Assembly: GCF_013620795.1 (NCBI RefSeq)
Contig: NZ_LGLW01000007.1
Span: 124,001 to 188,000, forward strand
Origin: Pseudomonas sp. Q2-TVG4-2
Lineage (GTDB): Bacteria > Pseudomonadota > Gammaproteobacteria > Pseudomonadales > Pseudomonadaceae
DNA length: 64,000 bases
Reading direction: 5' to 3'
Shown here in pieces: positions 28,534 to 38,597 of the stretch (within the stretch, counting starts at the first letter, position 1; each line of letters begins with the position of its first letter). The position numbers and the translations under genes were made by a program. A model generated the notes under the pieces. That model was not told the DNA's origin and did no database searches. It worked only from the letters and a program-made list of their open reading frames with translations.

Positions 28534-29619
28534 TCAGCGCTGGTGTTTCCAGGCGCGCAGAAAGATCACCAAAAGCGTGACAACGGTCAAGGGCAAAACG
28601 TACCAGGTCATTGCATGGCGTAACAGGTTGATAGCCGGCAGGCCCGTGGAGAACATCACCAGATAAAGCGTATAGGCGAAGTAATAGCCTAGGAACATCG
28701 TGCCTTCCCAGCGGTTGATGCGGTATCCGGAGAAAAAAATCGGCAGGCAGGCCGCAAACACCGCGAGCATGACCGGCAGGTCGAAGGCCAGCGCATTAGG
28801 CGAGATGGACAGGCCGTCGGATGAAACTAGCGCCCCGGCGCCCAGTACCAACAGCAGATTGAAAATGCAGCTGCCAACGACATTGCCCACGGCGATATCC
28901 CGTTCGCCGCGGTAAACCGCCAGCAGCGAGGTCGCCAACTCTGGCATTGAGGTCCCGACGGCGATTACGGTGAGGCCGATCACCAGTTCTGACAGGCCAA
29001 GCGCACGCGCCAGGGCCACCGCTCCCTCGATCAGCAGGTTGGAGCCGAGCACCAGCAGACCCAACCCAAGCAGGACCAGCAGTAGTTGGATCGCCCAGCC
29101 GAATGGCTTGGCCCGGTCCTCCGGGCCGTACTCAATGTTGAATTCGTCCTTTTGCGCGCGCTGCTTGTCGCGCTGGCTGGCGATGACCAGGAACAGCGTG
29201 TAGAGCAGCAGAAGCGTCAGCAGAATGCAGCCGTCCAGCCGGCTGACGTTGCCATTCCACGCGAGCGCAACGGTCAGTAGCCCAGCGCCGATCATCACCG
29301 GCACGTCGAGGCGCACAAGCTGGCGTGATACCAGCAGCGGCGCCACCAGTGCCGATAGCCCGAGGATCAGGAGAATGTTGGCAATATTGCTACCGATCAC
29401 GTTGCCGACGGCAATGTCGCCATTGCCGTTCATGGAGGCCTGGATGCTCACTGCCGTTTCCGGGGCGCTGGTGCCAAACGCGACGACGGTCAGGCCGATG
29501 ATCAATGGCGAGATGCCGAAGCGTGCCGCCAGTTTCGCCGCGCCGCGTACCAGTGCCTCCGCACCTACTACCAGCAAGACCAGCCCGCCGATCAGGTAGG
29601 CGAATATCATCAAACTCAT
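28534..29619 (-). CDS. Calcium/sodium antiporter (CaCA family, YrbG-like), copy 1
   Basis: This 361-residue paralogue of the next gene has the same alpha-repeat motifs (GLTVVAFGTSAPETAVSIQA, NVIGSNIANILLILG, GLTVIAVGTSMPELATSLLA, NVVGSCIFNLLLVLG). The second asparagine-rich motif has Cys where the copy has Asn (GSCIFN versus GSNIFN), which could alter binding or be neutral. The ATG at 29619 follows CGGAGC. The central cytoplasmic loop (SQRDKQRAQKDEFN) is where the two differ most. Transcription probably runs through both antiporters. Confidence 0.92.
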   Translation of the reverse strand: MSLMIFAYLIGGLVLLVVGAEALVRGAAKLAARFGISPLIIGLTVVAFGTSAPETAVSIQASMNGNGDIAVGNVIGSNIANILLILGLSALVAPLLVSRQLVRLDVPVMIGAGLLTVALAWNGNVSRLDGCILLTLLLLYTLFLVIASQRDKQRAQKDEFNIEYGPEDRAKPFGWAIQLLLVLLGLGLLVLGSNLLIEGAVALARALGLSELVIGLTVIAVGTSMPELATSLLAVYRGERDIAVGNVVGSCIFNLLLVLGAGALVSSDGLSISPNALAFDLPVMLAVFAACLPIFFSGYRINRWEGTMFLGYYFAYTLYLVMFSTGLPAINLLRHAMTWYVLPLTVVTLLVIFLRAWKHQR

Positions 29620-29652
29620 CAAAGCTCCGTGTGATTGAATCTGCGGGTTCTG

Positions 29653-30033
29653 TCAGTTCACTTCTTCGATCTTCACGTCGACAATGCCGTCTTCGAGCAG
29701 GTCGAGCCTGGCGGCGGCGACCCGCGAGAGGTCGATGATGCGTCCCGGCTCGAAGGGGCCGCGATCAACGATACGCACCGTGACCTGCTTGCCATTGTCC
29801 AGGTTGGTTACCTTCACCCGCGTGCCGAATGGCAAGGTCTTGTGCGCGGCGACCAATTCGTTCTGATTAAAGGTCTCGCCGCTGGCGGTCTCCTCGCCAT
29901 GAAAGCCGCGCGCGTAATAAGAGGCCTTGCCCTGCTGGGTAAAGGTGGTCCCGGCTTTAGAGTGAGCATCCTGATTGTCGCCGCAGCCACCAAACAGGCC
30001 GAGGAACAGCGGAACAAGCAGCAGTCTTCGCAT
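29653..30033 (-). CDS. RlpA-like double-psi beta-barrel lipoprotein
   Basis: This 126-residue protein has a lipoprotein signal (FLGLFGGC, Cys at about residue 17) and a single RlpA-type double-psi beta-barrel: GKASYYARGFHGEETASGE, NELVAAHKTLPFGTRVKVTNL, then VTVRIVDRGPFEPGRIIDLS. Asp in VDRGPF and the HKTLPFGT segment are conserved parts of the lytic transglycosylase fold. It lacks the C-terminal SPOR domain of full RlpA, so it may not go to the septum. It lies between gatB and the antiporters on the same strand. Confidence 0.88.
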   Translation of the reverse strand: MRRLLLVPLFLGLFGGCGDNQDAHSKAGTTFTQQGKASYYARGFHGEETASGETFNQNELVAAHKTLPFGTRVKVTNLDNGKQVTVRIVDRGPFEPGRIIDLSRVAAARLDLLEDGIVDVKIEEVN

Positions 30034-30172
30034 GAGCCAATCCTTCCGGGCGGGACCAATCTGATGCCGGCCAGCGGATGGGTTCTATGGCCTTCGAAAA
30101 ACTTTGAGCGCTAATGGACGCAGCCGTTCAACGGTTTGGTGGGTGGTTGCAAATGCTGCGGTCCAATGGAAA

Positions 30173-30199
30173 CGAGGCGGCCCTGGGCGGGCCGCCTCG
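30173..30199 (-). terminator. Probable terminator of gatCAB
   Basis: A strong stem, CGAGGCGGCCC (30173-30183) with GGGCCGCCTCG (30189-30199), lies just past the gatB stop. On the minus strand it is followed by TTTCC, a short T run, so termination is likely but not textbook. Confidence 0.65.
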
Positions 30200-30204
30200 C
30201 CCGA

Positions 30205-31650
30205 TCAGCCCTCGAGCTTGGTCTTGAGCAGTTGGTTGACCTGTGCAGGATTGGCCTTGCCCTTGGACGCCTTCATCGCCTGGCCGACGAAGAAGCCGAA
30301 CATCTTTCCGCGCTTGGCTTCGTCGCTGGCGCGGTATTGCTCGACCTGCTCGGCGTTGGCAGCGAGCACCTCATCCAGCATCTTTTCGATGGCGCCGGAA
30401 TCAGTCACCTGCTTGAGGCCCTTCTTCTCGATGATATCGTCTGCCGAGCCTTCGCCGGCGGCCATGGCCTCGAACACCATCTTGGCGATCTTGCCGCTGA
30501 TGGTGTTGTCCTTGATGCGCTGGATCATGCCGCCTAGGTGCTCGGCTGATACTGGCGACTGGTCAATCTCAAGATTGTCCTTGTTGAGCAGGCTGGAGAG
30601 TTCGCCCATGACCCAGTTGGCGGCCAGCTTGGCGTCACCGCAAACCTTCTGCACCGCTTCGAAGTAATCGGCCATTTCCCGGCTCGCGGCCAGCACGTCG
30701 GCGTCGTAGGCGGACAGGCTGAATTCGCGCTGGAAGCGCTCGCGCTTCTCCACCGGCAGTTCCGGCAGGCTGGCGCGTACTTCGTCGAGGAAGCGCTGCT
30801 CGATGACCACCGGCAACAGGTCGGGGCAAGGGAAGTAGCGGTAGTCGTTGGCTTCTTCCTTGCTGCGCATGGAGCGCGTTTCGTCCTTGTTCGGGTCGTA
30901 CAGGCGGGTTTCCTGAACGACCTTGCCACCATCCTCGATCAGCTCGATCTGCCGCTGCACTTCGTGGTTGATTGCCTTTTCGATGAAGCGGAACGAGTTG
31001 ACGTTCTTGATCTCGGCACGAGTACCGAACTCGGCTTGTCCTTTCGGACGCACCGACACGTTGCAGTCGCAGCGCAGCGAGCCTTCGGCCATGTTGCCGT
31101 CACAAATGCCGAGGTAACGCACCAGGGCATGGACGGCTTTGACGTAGGCTACTGCTTCCTTGGCGCTGCGGATGTCCGGTTCGGAGACGATCTCCAGCAG
31201 TGGCGTGCCGGCACGGTTGAGGTCAATGCCGCTCATGCCGTGGAAATCTTCATGCAGGCTCTTGCCGGCGTCTTCTTCCAGATGCGCACGGGTGATGCCG
31301 ATGCGCTTCTGCGTGCCGTCTTCCAGGGTGATGTCGAGGAAGCCTTTGCCGACGATGGGGTGGTCCATCTGGCTGGTCTGGTAACCCTTGGGCAGGTCCG
31401 GGTAGAAGTAATTCTTGCGCGCGAAGATGTTCTTCCCGGCGATCTCGGCATCGATCGCCAAGCCGAATTTGCAGGCCATGCGCACGGCTTCTGCGTTGAG
31501 CACCGGCAGGGTGCCCGGCATGCCCAAATCAACCAGGCTGGCCTGGGTGTTGGGTTCGGCGCCGAATGTGGTGGCACTGCCGGAGAAAATCTTCGATTGA
31601 GTAGCGAGCTGTGCGTGAATCTCCAGCCCGATTACGGTTTCCCATTGCAT
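30205..31650 (-). CDS. gatB: Asp/Glu-tRNA amidotransferase subunit B
   Basis: GatB is the tRNA-binding kinase/transamidase subunit of GatCAB, which converts Asp-tRNA(Asn) (and Glu-tRNA(Gln) in some species) to the amide form. The 481 residues match the family length. Marks include [40 protein letters not shown], the [16 protein letters not shown] segment, and the C-terminal YqeY-like tail domain (about 330-481). I chose the ATG at 31650; one at 31653 is equally possible. It lies 11 bases after gatA. Many pseudomonads lack AsnRS and need this complex to make Asn-tRNA. Confidence 0.96.
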   Translation of the reverse strand: MQWETVIGLEIHAQLATQSKIFSGSATTFGAEPNTQASLVDLGMPGTLPVLNAEAVRMACKFGLAIDAEIAGKNIFARKNYFYPDLPKGYQTSQMDHPIVGKGFLDITLEDGTQKRIGITRAHLEEDAGKSLHEDFHGMSGIDLNRAGTPLLEIVSEPDIRSAKEAVAYVKAVHALVRYLGICDGNMAEGSLRCDCNVSVRPKGQAEFGTRAEIKNVNSFRFIEKAINHEVQRQIELIEDGGKVVQETRLYDPNKDETRSMRSKEEANDYRYFPCPDLLPVVIEQRFLDEVRASLPELPVEKRERFQREFSLSAYDADVLAASREMADYFEAVQKVCGDAKLAANWVMGELSSLLNKDNLEIDQSPVSAEHLGGMIQRIKDNTISGKIAKMVFEAMAAGEGSADDIIEKKGLKQVTDSGAIEKMLDEVLAANAEQVEQYRASDEAKRGKMFGFFVGQAMKASKGKANPAQVNQLLKTKLEG

Positions 31651-31661
31651 CATCAATCTCC

Positions 31662-33113
31662 TCAGAACCCGGCCGGTGCTTGTTTGTGCCACTCGGTGAC
31701 CTGTTGGTACTGGTGCGCAACATTGAGCAGGCGACCTTCCTCGAAGTACGGCGCGAGCAGCTGAACGCCTACCGGCAGGCCGTCGATAAATCCCGCCGGC
31801 ATCGAGATCCCTGGGATCCCCGCGAGATTGGCGGTGATGGTGTAGATGTCTTCGAGGTAGGCGGAGACCGGGTCGGCGTTCTTCTCGCCGAGCTTCCAGG
31901 CCAGGTTCGGTGTGGTCGGGCCGAGAATCACGTCGACCTCATCGAAGGCGCTGACGAAGTCGTTCTTGATCAGGCGGCGGATCTTCTGCGCCTTCAGGTA
32001 GTAGGCGTCGTAGTAACCGGCCGAGAGCGCATAGGTGCCGACCATGATGCGCCGTTTGACCTCGTCGCCGAACCCCTCGGCGCGGGAGCGTTTGTAGAGA
32101 TCGGTCAGGTCGACCGGGTTCTCGCAGCGGTAGCCGAAGCGCACGCCATCGAAACGCGACAGGTTCGAGGAGGCCTCGGCAGGGGCGATCACATAATAGG
32201 ACGGTATCGCGTGCTGCATGTTCGGCAGGCTGATGTCCTTCACTGTGGCGCCGAGCTTCTTCAGCTCCTCGACGCAGGCCATGACTGCCGTGGCAATCTT
32301 GGCATCCAGGCCATCGCCAAAGTATTCCTTCGGCAGACCAATGCGCAGGCCAGTCAGTGGCTTGGTCAGAGCGGCCAGGTAATCGTCCAACGGCTGGTCG
32401 ACACTGGTCGAATCCTTCGGATCAAAGCCGGCCATGGCGCCTAGCATCAACGCACAGTCCTCGGCGGTGCGGGCCAGTGGGCCGCCCTGGTCGAGGCTTG
32501 AGGCATAGGCGATCATGCCCCAGCGCGAGACGCGTCCGTAGGTGGGCTTGAGGCCGGTGAGGTTGGTCAGTGCGGCGGGCTGACGGATCGAACCGCCGGT
32601 GTCGCTGCCGGTTGCCGCCGGTAGCAGGCGCGCGGCAACTGCCGCCGCCGAGCCGCCGGAGGAGCCGCCAGGGACGCGGGTCGGATCCCAGGGGTTCTTC
32701 ACTGCGCCGTAGAAACTCGACTCGTTGGCCGAGCCCATGGCGAATTCGTCCATGTTCAGCTTGCCCAGCGACACCGCGCCCGCGGCGGCGAGCCGCTCGA
32801 CGACCGTAGCGTCATAGGGCGATTTGAAACCATCGAGGATCTTCGAGCCGCAGCTGGTACGCACACCATTAGTGCAGAACAGGTCCTTGTGACCGATCGG
32901 CGCGCCCAGCAGCGCGCCGTTCTCGCCATCGGCGCGGCGGGCATCGGCGGCTTTCGCCTGGGCAAGCGCCTGTTCCTCGGTGACGGTGATAAAACTGTTC
33001 AGTTGCGGGTCGAGCGTCTGGATGCGCTCGAGTAGCGAGCGGGTCAGCTCTTCTGCCGAAAAGCGCTTGTCGGCCAGCGCACGGGCGATCTCGGCGAGGG
33101 TCAGTTGATGCAT
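31662..33113 (-). CDS. gatA: Asp/Glu-tRNA amidotransferase subunit A
   Basis: GatA is the amidase subunit that hydrolyses glutamine and supplies ammonia to GatB. The 483-residue protein has the amidase signature, with catalytic Lys in IGHKDLFCT and the Ser-cisSer-Ser region [28 protein letters not shown] (residues around 150-180). The ATG at 33113 ([13 protein letters not shown]) was chosen because AAGGA precedes it by a normal gap; another ATG at 33128 overlaps the gatC stop. It is the middle gene of gatCAB. Confidence 0.96.
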   Translation of the reverse strand: MHQLTLAEIARALADKRFSAEELTRSLLERIQTLDPQLNSFITVTEEQALAQAKAADARRADGENGALLGAPIGHKDLFCTNGVRTSCGSKILDGFKSPYDATVVERLAAAGAVSLGKLNMDEFAMGSANESSFYGAVKNPWDPTRVPGGSSGGSAAAVAARLLPAATGSDTGGSIRQPAALTNLTGLKPTYGRVSRWGMIAYASSLDQGGPLARTAEDCALMLGAMAGFDPKDSTSVDQPLDDYLAALTKPLTGLRIGLPKEYFGDGLDAKIATAVMACVEELKKLGATVKDISLPNMQHAIPSYYVIAPAEASSNLSRFDGVRFGYRCENPVDLTDLYKRSRAEGFGDEVKRRIMVGTYALSAGYYDAYYLKAQKIRRLIKNDFVSAFDEVDVILGPTTPNLAWKLGEKNADPVSAYLEDIYTITANLAGIPGISMPAGFIDGLPVGVQLLAPYFEEGRLLNVAHQYQQVTEWHKQAPAGF

Positions 33114-33127
33114 GTCGGCGTCCTTCA

Positions 33128-33415
33128 TTACTCGATCACCCGTGGAACCAGGTACAGGCCGTCTTCCACGGCCGGTGCGATCGCCTGATAGGCGTCGCGC
33201 TGGTTATGCTCGGTGACTTCATCTGCACGCAGACGCTGGTGGGTTTCCAGCGGATGGGCGAGCGGCTCGATGCCGGTGGTGTCGACCGCTTGCATGCGGT
33301 CGATCAGACCGAGGATGTTGTTCAGGGTCTCGGTGGTGCGGGGCAGGTCGTTTTCATTCAGGCCCAGGCGGGCCAGATGAGCGATCTTTTCCACCTCGGA
33401 GCGTTCAAGCGCCAT
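33128..33415 (-). CDS. gatC: Asp/Glu-tRNA amidotransferase subunit C
   Basis: GatC is the small linker that wraps around GatA and GatB to stabilise the complex. The 95 residues carry the family pattern: [17 protein letters not shown], the helix [21 protein letters not shown], and the end [35 protein letters not shown] chose the ATG at 33415; the open frame upstream has no likeness. It is the first gene of the operon and diverges from mreB over 314 bases. Confidence 0.95.
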   Translation of the reverse strand: MALERSEVEKIAHLARLGLNENDLPRTTETLNNILGLIDRMQAVDTTGIEPLAHPLETHQRLRADEVTEHNQRDAYQAIAPAVEDGLYLVPRVIE

Positions 33416-33453
33416 CGGGATTCTCCAGCGGGAAGCGAGTCGAGTACACCTTC

Positions 33454-33471
33454 CGTCGGCTAAGGCCGACG
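33454..33471. promoter_or_regulatory. Short hairpin upstream of gatC
   Basis: CGTCGGC and GCCGACG form a 7-base-pair stem with a four-base loop, 39 bases before the gatC start on its strand. It may lie in the leader of the gat operon. No role is known. The rest of the 314-base gap holds the divergent promoters and no gene. Confidence 0.4.
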
Positions 33472-33654
33472 CAAGCGCAGCAGCGGTCGAGCCGCGGCGG
33501 TGGGCATTCGAGCCCGGAAAAGCCATCAATCTTACATGCCTACGGCACTTGTCGGTAGCATGGCCGCGGCTTGCGGTCCGTCCGGCTATTTATCGCATCT
33601 GTTCATTTTTCGAGCAGTGGCTCACGTCTGGCCCGATGAGCGCCGACGTGCGCC

Positions 33655-34767
<1,113 letters not shown>

Positions 34768-34791
34768 GCTACAAGCGATAAGCTCCAAGCG

Positions 34792-34827
34792 CAAGCCGAA
34801 AGCAGGGTCAGCTCTGCTCTCGGCTTG
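34792..34827. repeat. Imperfect hairpin between mreB and mreC
   Basis: CAAGCCGA (34792-34799) and AGCAG (34801-34805) pair with CTGCT (34814-34818) and TCGGCTTG (34820-34827), separated by one A/C mismatch, with an 8-base loop. It lies within the mre operon. Flanking sequence (GATAAGCTCCAAGC, GAAGCCTGCAGCTG) resembles the intergenic repeats elsewhere in the window. It may dampen transcription into mreCD or protect mreB mRNA. Confidence 0.6.
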
Positions 34828-34894
34828 TCGCGTTTAGTTTGAAGCCTGCAGCTGTGAGGACTCGTCAATCAAACCACTATTCGCCAAAGGACCC

Positions 34895-35860
34895 ATGCTC
34901 GGAGTGCGCCTGCTGGTGCTTTCCGTGCTCTGTGTCGCGCTGATGGTGGTCGACGCCCGCTTCGAGACGCTGAAGCCCTTGCGCAGCCAGATGGGGCTGG
35001 TGCTGACGCCTTTCTACTGGCTGGCCGACCTGCCGGTGCGTACCTGGCAGCGTGCAACCGAGCAGATCAGCAGCAGTACCAGCCTGGTGGCCGAAAACGA
35101 AAAGCTCAAGGCCGAGGCGCTGCTGATGCAGCGGCGCCTGCAAAAGCTGGCGATGCTGACCGAACAGAATGTGCGCCTGCGTGAGCTGCTCAACTCTGCA
35201 GCGCTGGTCGATGACAAGGTGATCGTCGGCGAGCTTATCGGCCTGGATCCCAATCCTTTTACACACCGCATTCTTGTCGACAAAGGCGAGCGCGACGGCG
35301 TGTTTCTCGGCCAGCCAGTGCTCGACGCCAGTGGATTGATGGGGCAGGTCGTCGAAGTCATGCCCTACGCCGCCAGGGTGCTGTTGCTGACGGACGTGAC
35401 CCATAGCATTCCGGTGCAGGTCAATCGCAACGGTCTGCGGGCGATCGCTGTCGGCACAGGCAGTCCCGACTATCTCGAGTTACGTCATGTCGCCGAGACA
35501 GCCGATATCAAAAAAGGTGATCTGCTGGTCAGTTCCGGGCTGGGGCAGCGCTTTCCCAGCGGCTACCCGGTTGCTCAGGTCACCGAGGTGGTGCGCGGCT
35601 CCGGTCAGCCATTCCTCATCGTCCGCGCCATTCCCACCGCCATGCTTAACCGCAGCCGCTATCTTTTGCTGGTCTTCAGCGATTCGCGGAGTCCCGAAGA
35701 GCGTGCCACGGCCGCTGCGCAAGCGCAGGAGTCGGCCGATCGCGAGGCCGCCGAGCAGGCGGCACCTGCCCCCAATGAAGCGGCAGCGGAATCGCAAGAG
35801 CCCGAGATCGCCCCGGCTGCAGCGGGCGCGGCGGCACCGGCAAGCGAGGTGCAACCATGA
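34895..35860 (+). CDS. mreC: Rod-shape protein MreC
   Basis: MreC links the MreB filaments to the periplasmic wall-synthesis enzymes. It has one N-terminal membrane helix (LLVLSVLCVALMVVDA), a coiled coil (about 60-100, ENEKLKAEALLMQRRLQKLAMLTEQNVRLREL), then two beta-barrel domains with HRILVDKGERDGV, GLMGQVVEV and HSIPVQVNR. The tail after 265 is Ala/Glu-rich. The start is uncertain. The first in-frame ATG is at 34895 (321 residues), but nine upstream codons, preceded by AGGA, read IKPLFAKGP and look coding. That would need a non-standard ATC start at 34868. Its last four bases overlap mreD. Confidence 0.93.
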   Translation: MLGVRLLVLSVLCVALMVVDARFETLKPLRSQMGLVLTPFYWLADLPVRTWQRATEQISSSTSLVAENEKLKAEALLMQRRLQKLAMLTEQNVRLRELLNSAALVDDKVIVGELIGLDPNPFTHRILVDKGERDGVFLGQPVLDASGLMGQVVEVMPYAARVLLLTDVTHSIPVQVNRNGLRAIAVGTGSPDYLELRHVAETADIKKGDLLVSSGLGQRFPSGYPVAQVTEVVRGSGQPFLIVRAIPTAMLNRSRYLLLVFSDSRSPEERATAAAQAQESADREAAEQAAPAPNEAAAESQEPEIAPAAAGAAAPASEVQP

Positions 35861-36345
35861 TCAACGGGCGGCCGAATAACGGCTGGGTCATCTGGCTATC
35901 GCTAATGCTGGCGTTGCTGCTCAGCGTGGCACCCATGCCAGCGAGCTTCGGGCTAGCGCGTCCCCTCTGGCTCGGCATGTTCATCGCTTACTGGGCGATC
36001 GCGTTGCCCCACCGCGGCGGTATGGGCGCGGCGTTTTTCTTCGGGCTGATGCTCGATGTCCTGTCCGGCACGTTGCTCGGGCAGAACGGTCTTCCGCTGA
36101 TCCTGATCACCTTCCTGGTGCTGAGTCTGCAGCAGCGCCTGCGCATGTTCCCATTGCTGCAGCAGAGCTTGGTGCTATTGGTGATTCTGGGGATCGCTCA
36201 ACTGGTGCAGCTGTGGCTCAACACGCTGACTGGCAATCGCCCGCCGACGCTGCTGTTCCTCATCCCTGTGCCGGTCAGCGCGCTGCTCTGGCCCTGGGTA
36301 TTCGTCGCCCTGCAATGGGCTCGGCGTCGCTTCAACGTCTACTGA
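35857..36345 (+). CDS. mreD: Rod-shape membrane protein MreD
   Basis: This 162-residue inner-membrane protein with about five helices is the third partner of the MreBCD elongation complex. It shows [43 protein letters not shown], the most conserved MreD segment, and a basic end ([10 protein letters not shown]). The ATG overlaps the mreC stop (ATGA). maf follows 67 bases later. Confidence 0.93.
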   Translation: MINGRPNNGWVIWLSLMLALLLSVAPMPASFGLARPLWLGMFIAYWAIALPHRGGMGAAFFFGLMLDVLSGTLLGQNGLPLILITFLVLSLQQRLRMFPLLQQSLVLLVILGIAQLVQLWLNTLTGNRPPTLLFLIPVPVSALLWPWVFVALQWARRRFNVY

Positions 36346-36412
36346 GCCGCCGTGCTTTCGGGCATCGCCTGGATATGCGAACCTGCTTCGCTCTTTTCCC
36401 CAAGGAGCCGGC

Positions 36413-37003
36413 ATGCCTGCATTGTTTCTCGCCTCCGCGTCACCACGACGCCGTGAACTGCTGACGCAGATCGGCGTTCCGTTTTCCCTGCTTTCGGTTT
36501 CCATCGACGAGACGCCCGCTTTAGCGGAATCGCCAGATATCTACGTGCAGCGCCTGGCGCGCGAGAAAGCGTTGGCGGGCCTGGCGCTGGCCGGGGATGC
36601 CTCGGCCTGCGTGCTGGGCGCCGATACCACGGTGGTGCTGGATCAGCAGATTCTCGGCAAGCCGGCCGACAAAGCGGACGCGCTAGTGATGCTGCAGGCG
36701 TTGTCCGGCCGCGAGCATCAGGTGATGACTGCGGTCGCGCTGGCCAGCCAGTCGGGCTGCGTGGTTCGGCTGGTCACCAGTCGGGTACGCTTCCGCTCGA
36801 TTCGGCCCGACGAGATGGAGGCCTATTGGGCCAGCGGCGAGCCGCAGGACAAAGCGGGCAGCTACGCCATTCAGGGTTGGGGCGCAATTTTCGTCAGCGC
36901 GTTGGAGGGCAGCTACTCGGGCGTCGTCGGCCTGCCGTTATGCGAAACGGCACAGATGCTCGCCGCACATGGGATCGAGTACTGGACTAAAAGCTCCGTT
37001 TAG
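36413..37003 (+). CDS. maf: Maf-type nucleoside triphosphate pyrophosphatase
   Basis: Maf proteins hydrolyse dTTP, UTP or modified pyrimidine nucleotides to monophosphates. The 196-residue protein has the [12 protein letters not shown] motif at residues 6-17, then SIDETP, the ADTTVV strand with a catalytic Asp, and [15 protein letters not shown] near residue 145. The QGWGA segment suggests the YhdE (dTTPase/UTPase) subgroup rather than YceF. The ATG at 36413 follows AAGGAGC. It lies between mreD and rng, a common arrangement. Confidence 0.92.
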   Translation: MPALFLASASPRRRELLTQIGVPFSLLSVSIDETPALAESPDIYVQRLAREKALAGLALAGDASACVLGADTTVVLDQQILGKPADKADALVMLQALSGREHQVMTAVALASQSGCVVRLVTSRVRFRSIRPDEMEAYWASGEPQDKAGSYAIQGWGAIFVSALEGSYSGVVGLPLCETAQMLAAHGIEYWTKSSV

Positions 37004-37090
37004 AGCCTGTGGCTTGGCGGCGTATGCCGTTAGAATCGAACCAATCCGTCAGCTTCGGCTGGTTCATCCGCCCATCGGCCGAGAATAACA

Positions 37091-38548
37091 ATGAGCGAAG
37101 AGATCCTGATGAACATCACCCCCATGGAATCGCGGGTGGCGGTGGTGGAGAACGGTGTCCTGCAGGAGGTGCATGTCGAGCGCACCCAGCGTCGCGGCAT
37201 CGTTGGCAACATCTACAAGGGCAAGGTGGTGCGGGTGCTCCCCGGCATGCAGGCGGCGTTTGTCGACATCGGCCTGGAACGCGCCGCCTTTATTCATGCT
37301 TCGGAAATATCCAGTCGTGAAGGCAACGCGGTCGAACCCATCAGCGCGCTGGTCCATGAGGGGCAGGCGCTGGTGGTGCAAGTCACCAAGGACCCGATCG
37401 GTACCAAGGGCGCGCGGCTGACCACGCAGTTGTCGATACCCTCACGCTATCTGGTCTACATGCCCAAGACCAGCCATGTCGGGATCTCCCTGCGCATCGA
37501 AGAAGAAGCCGAGCGTGACCGACTCAAACAGGTGGTCGCCGAGTGCGTCGCGGCCGAAGGCATCAAGGAAACTGGCGGGTTCATCCTGCGCACCGCCGCC
37601 GAGGGGGCCGGCAGCGATGAAATCCTCATGGACATTCGCTATCTGCGCCGCCTGTGGGAACAGATCGACGGCCAGATGAAAACCGCCGGCGCGCCCTCGG
37701 TCATCTATGAAGATCTGTCGCTCGCCATGCGCACCCTCCGCGACCTGGTCAATCCGCGTATCGAGAAGATTCGCATCGACTCGCGCGAGAACTTCCAGAA
37801 GGTCAGCCAGTTCGTCGGCGAGCTGATGCCTGAGCTGAGTGAACATCTTGAGCATTACCCAGGCGAACGGCCGATCTTCGATCTCTATAGCGTCGAGGAC
37901 GAGATCCAGAAGGCGCTCGAACGCAAGGTCATGCTCAAGTCCGGCGGTTACCTGATCATCGACCCGGCCGAGGCGATGACCACCATCGATGTAAATACTG
38001 GCGCCTTTGTTGGTCATCGGACGCTTGAGGAAACCATCTTCAAGACTAACCTGGAGTCGGCCACCGCCATTGCTCGCCAGTTGCGGCTGCGCAATCTCGG
38101 CGGGATCATCATCATTGACTTCATCGACATGGAGGACGAGGAACATCGGCGGCAGGTCTTGCGTACGCTGGAAAAGCAGCTGGAGCGTGACCACGCCAAG
38201 ACCAACATCATCGGCATTACCGAGTTGGGCCTGGTTCAGATGACCCGCAAGCGCACGCGCGAGAGCCTTGAGCAGGTGCTGTGCGAGCCCTGCCTGTGCT
38301 GCCAAGGGCGCGGCAAGTTGAAAACGCCGGAAACCGTTTGCTACGAGATCTTCCGTGAAATCCTGCGCGAGGCGCGCGCCTACCAACCCGAAGGCTACCG
38401 TGTGCTGGCGAACCAGAAGGTTATCGATCGGCTGCTCGATGAGGAGTCGGGCAATGTGGCGGACCTCGAAAGCTTTATCGGTCGTTCGATCAAGTTCCAA
38501 GTCGAAACCATGTACTCCCAGGAACAGTACGACGTGGTGCTGCTCTGA
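37091..38548 (+). CDS. rng: Ribonuclease G
   Basis: RNase G is an endoribonuclease that matures the 5' end of 16S rRNA and degrades some mRNAs. The 485 residues fit RNase G and are too short for RNase E. Order: S1 domain at about 35-125 (GIVGNIYKGKVVRVLPGMQAAFVDIG), the 5' sensor/RNase H-like part, the catalytic DNase I-like region (TIDVNTGAFVG and IIIDFIDMEDEEHR, two acidic metal ligands), and the zinc-link CEPC near residue 400. The ATG at 37091 is a normal start; one at 37109 is possible. yhdP follows after 49 bases. Confidence 0.95.
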   Translation: MSEEILMNITPMESRVAVVENGVLQEVHVERTQRRGIVGNIYKGKVVRVLPGMQAAFVDIGLERAAFIHASEISSREGNAVEPISALVHEGQALVVQVTKDPIGTKGARLTTQLSIPSRYLVYMPKTSHVGISLRIEEEAERDRLKQVVAECVAAEGIKETGGFILRTAAEGAGSDEILMDIRYLRRLWEQIDGQMKTAGAPSVIYEDLSLAMRTLRDLVNPRIEKIRIDSRENFQKVSQFVGELMPELSEHLEHYPGERPIFDLYSVEDEIQKALERKVMLKSGGYLIIDPAEAMTTIDVNTGAFVGHRTLEETIFKTNLESATAIARQLRLRNLGGIIIIDFIDMEDEEHRRQVLRTLEKQLERDHAKTNIIGITELGLVQMTRKRTRESLEQVLCEPCLCCQGRGKLKTPETVCYEIFREILREARAYQPEGYRVLANQKVIDRLLDEESGNVADLESFIGRSIKFQVETMYSQEQYDVVLL

Positions 38549-38597
38549 ATAGATGCAAACCTAGCCATCCGGCCCTGGAAGGGTGGAGCGCATCCGT

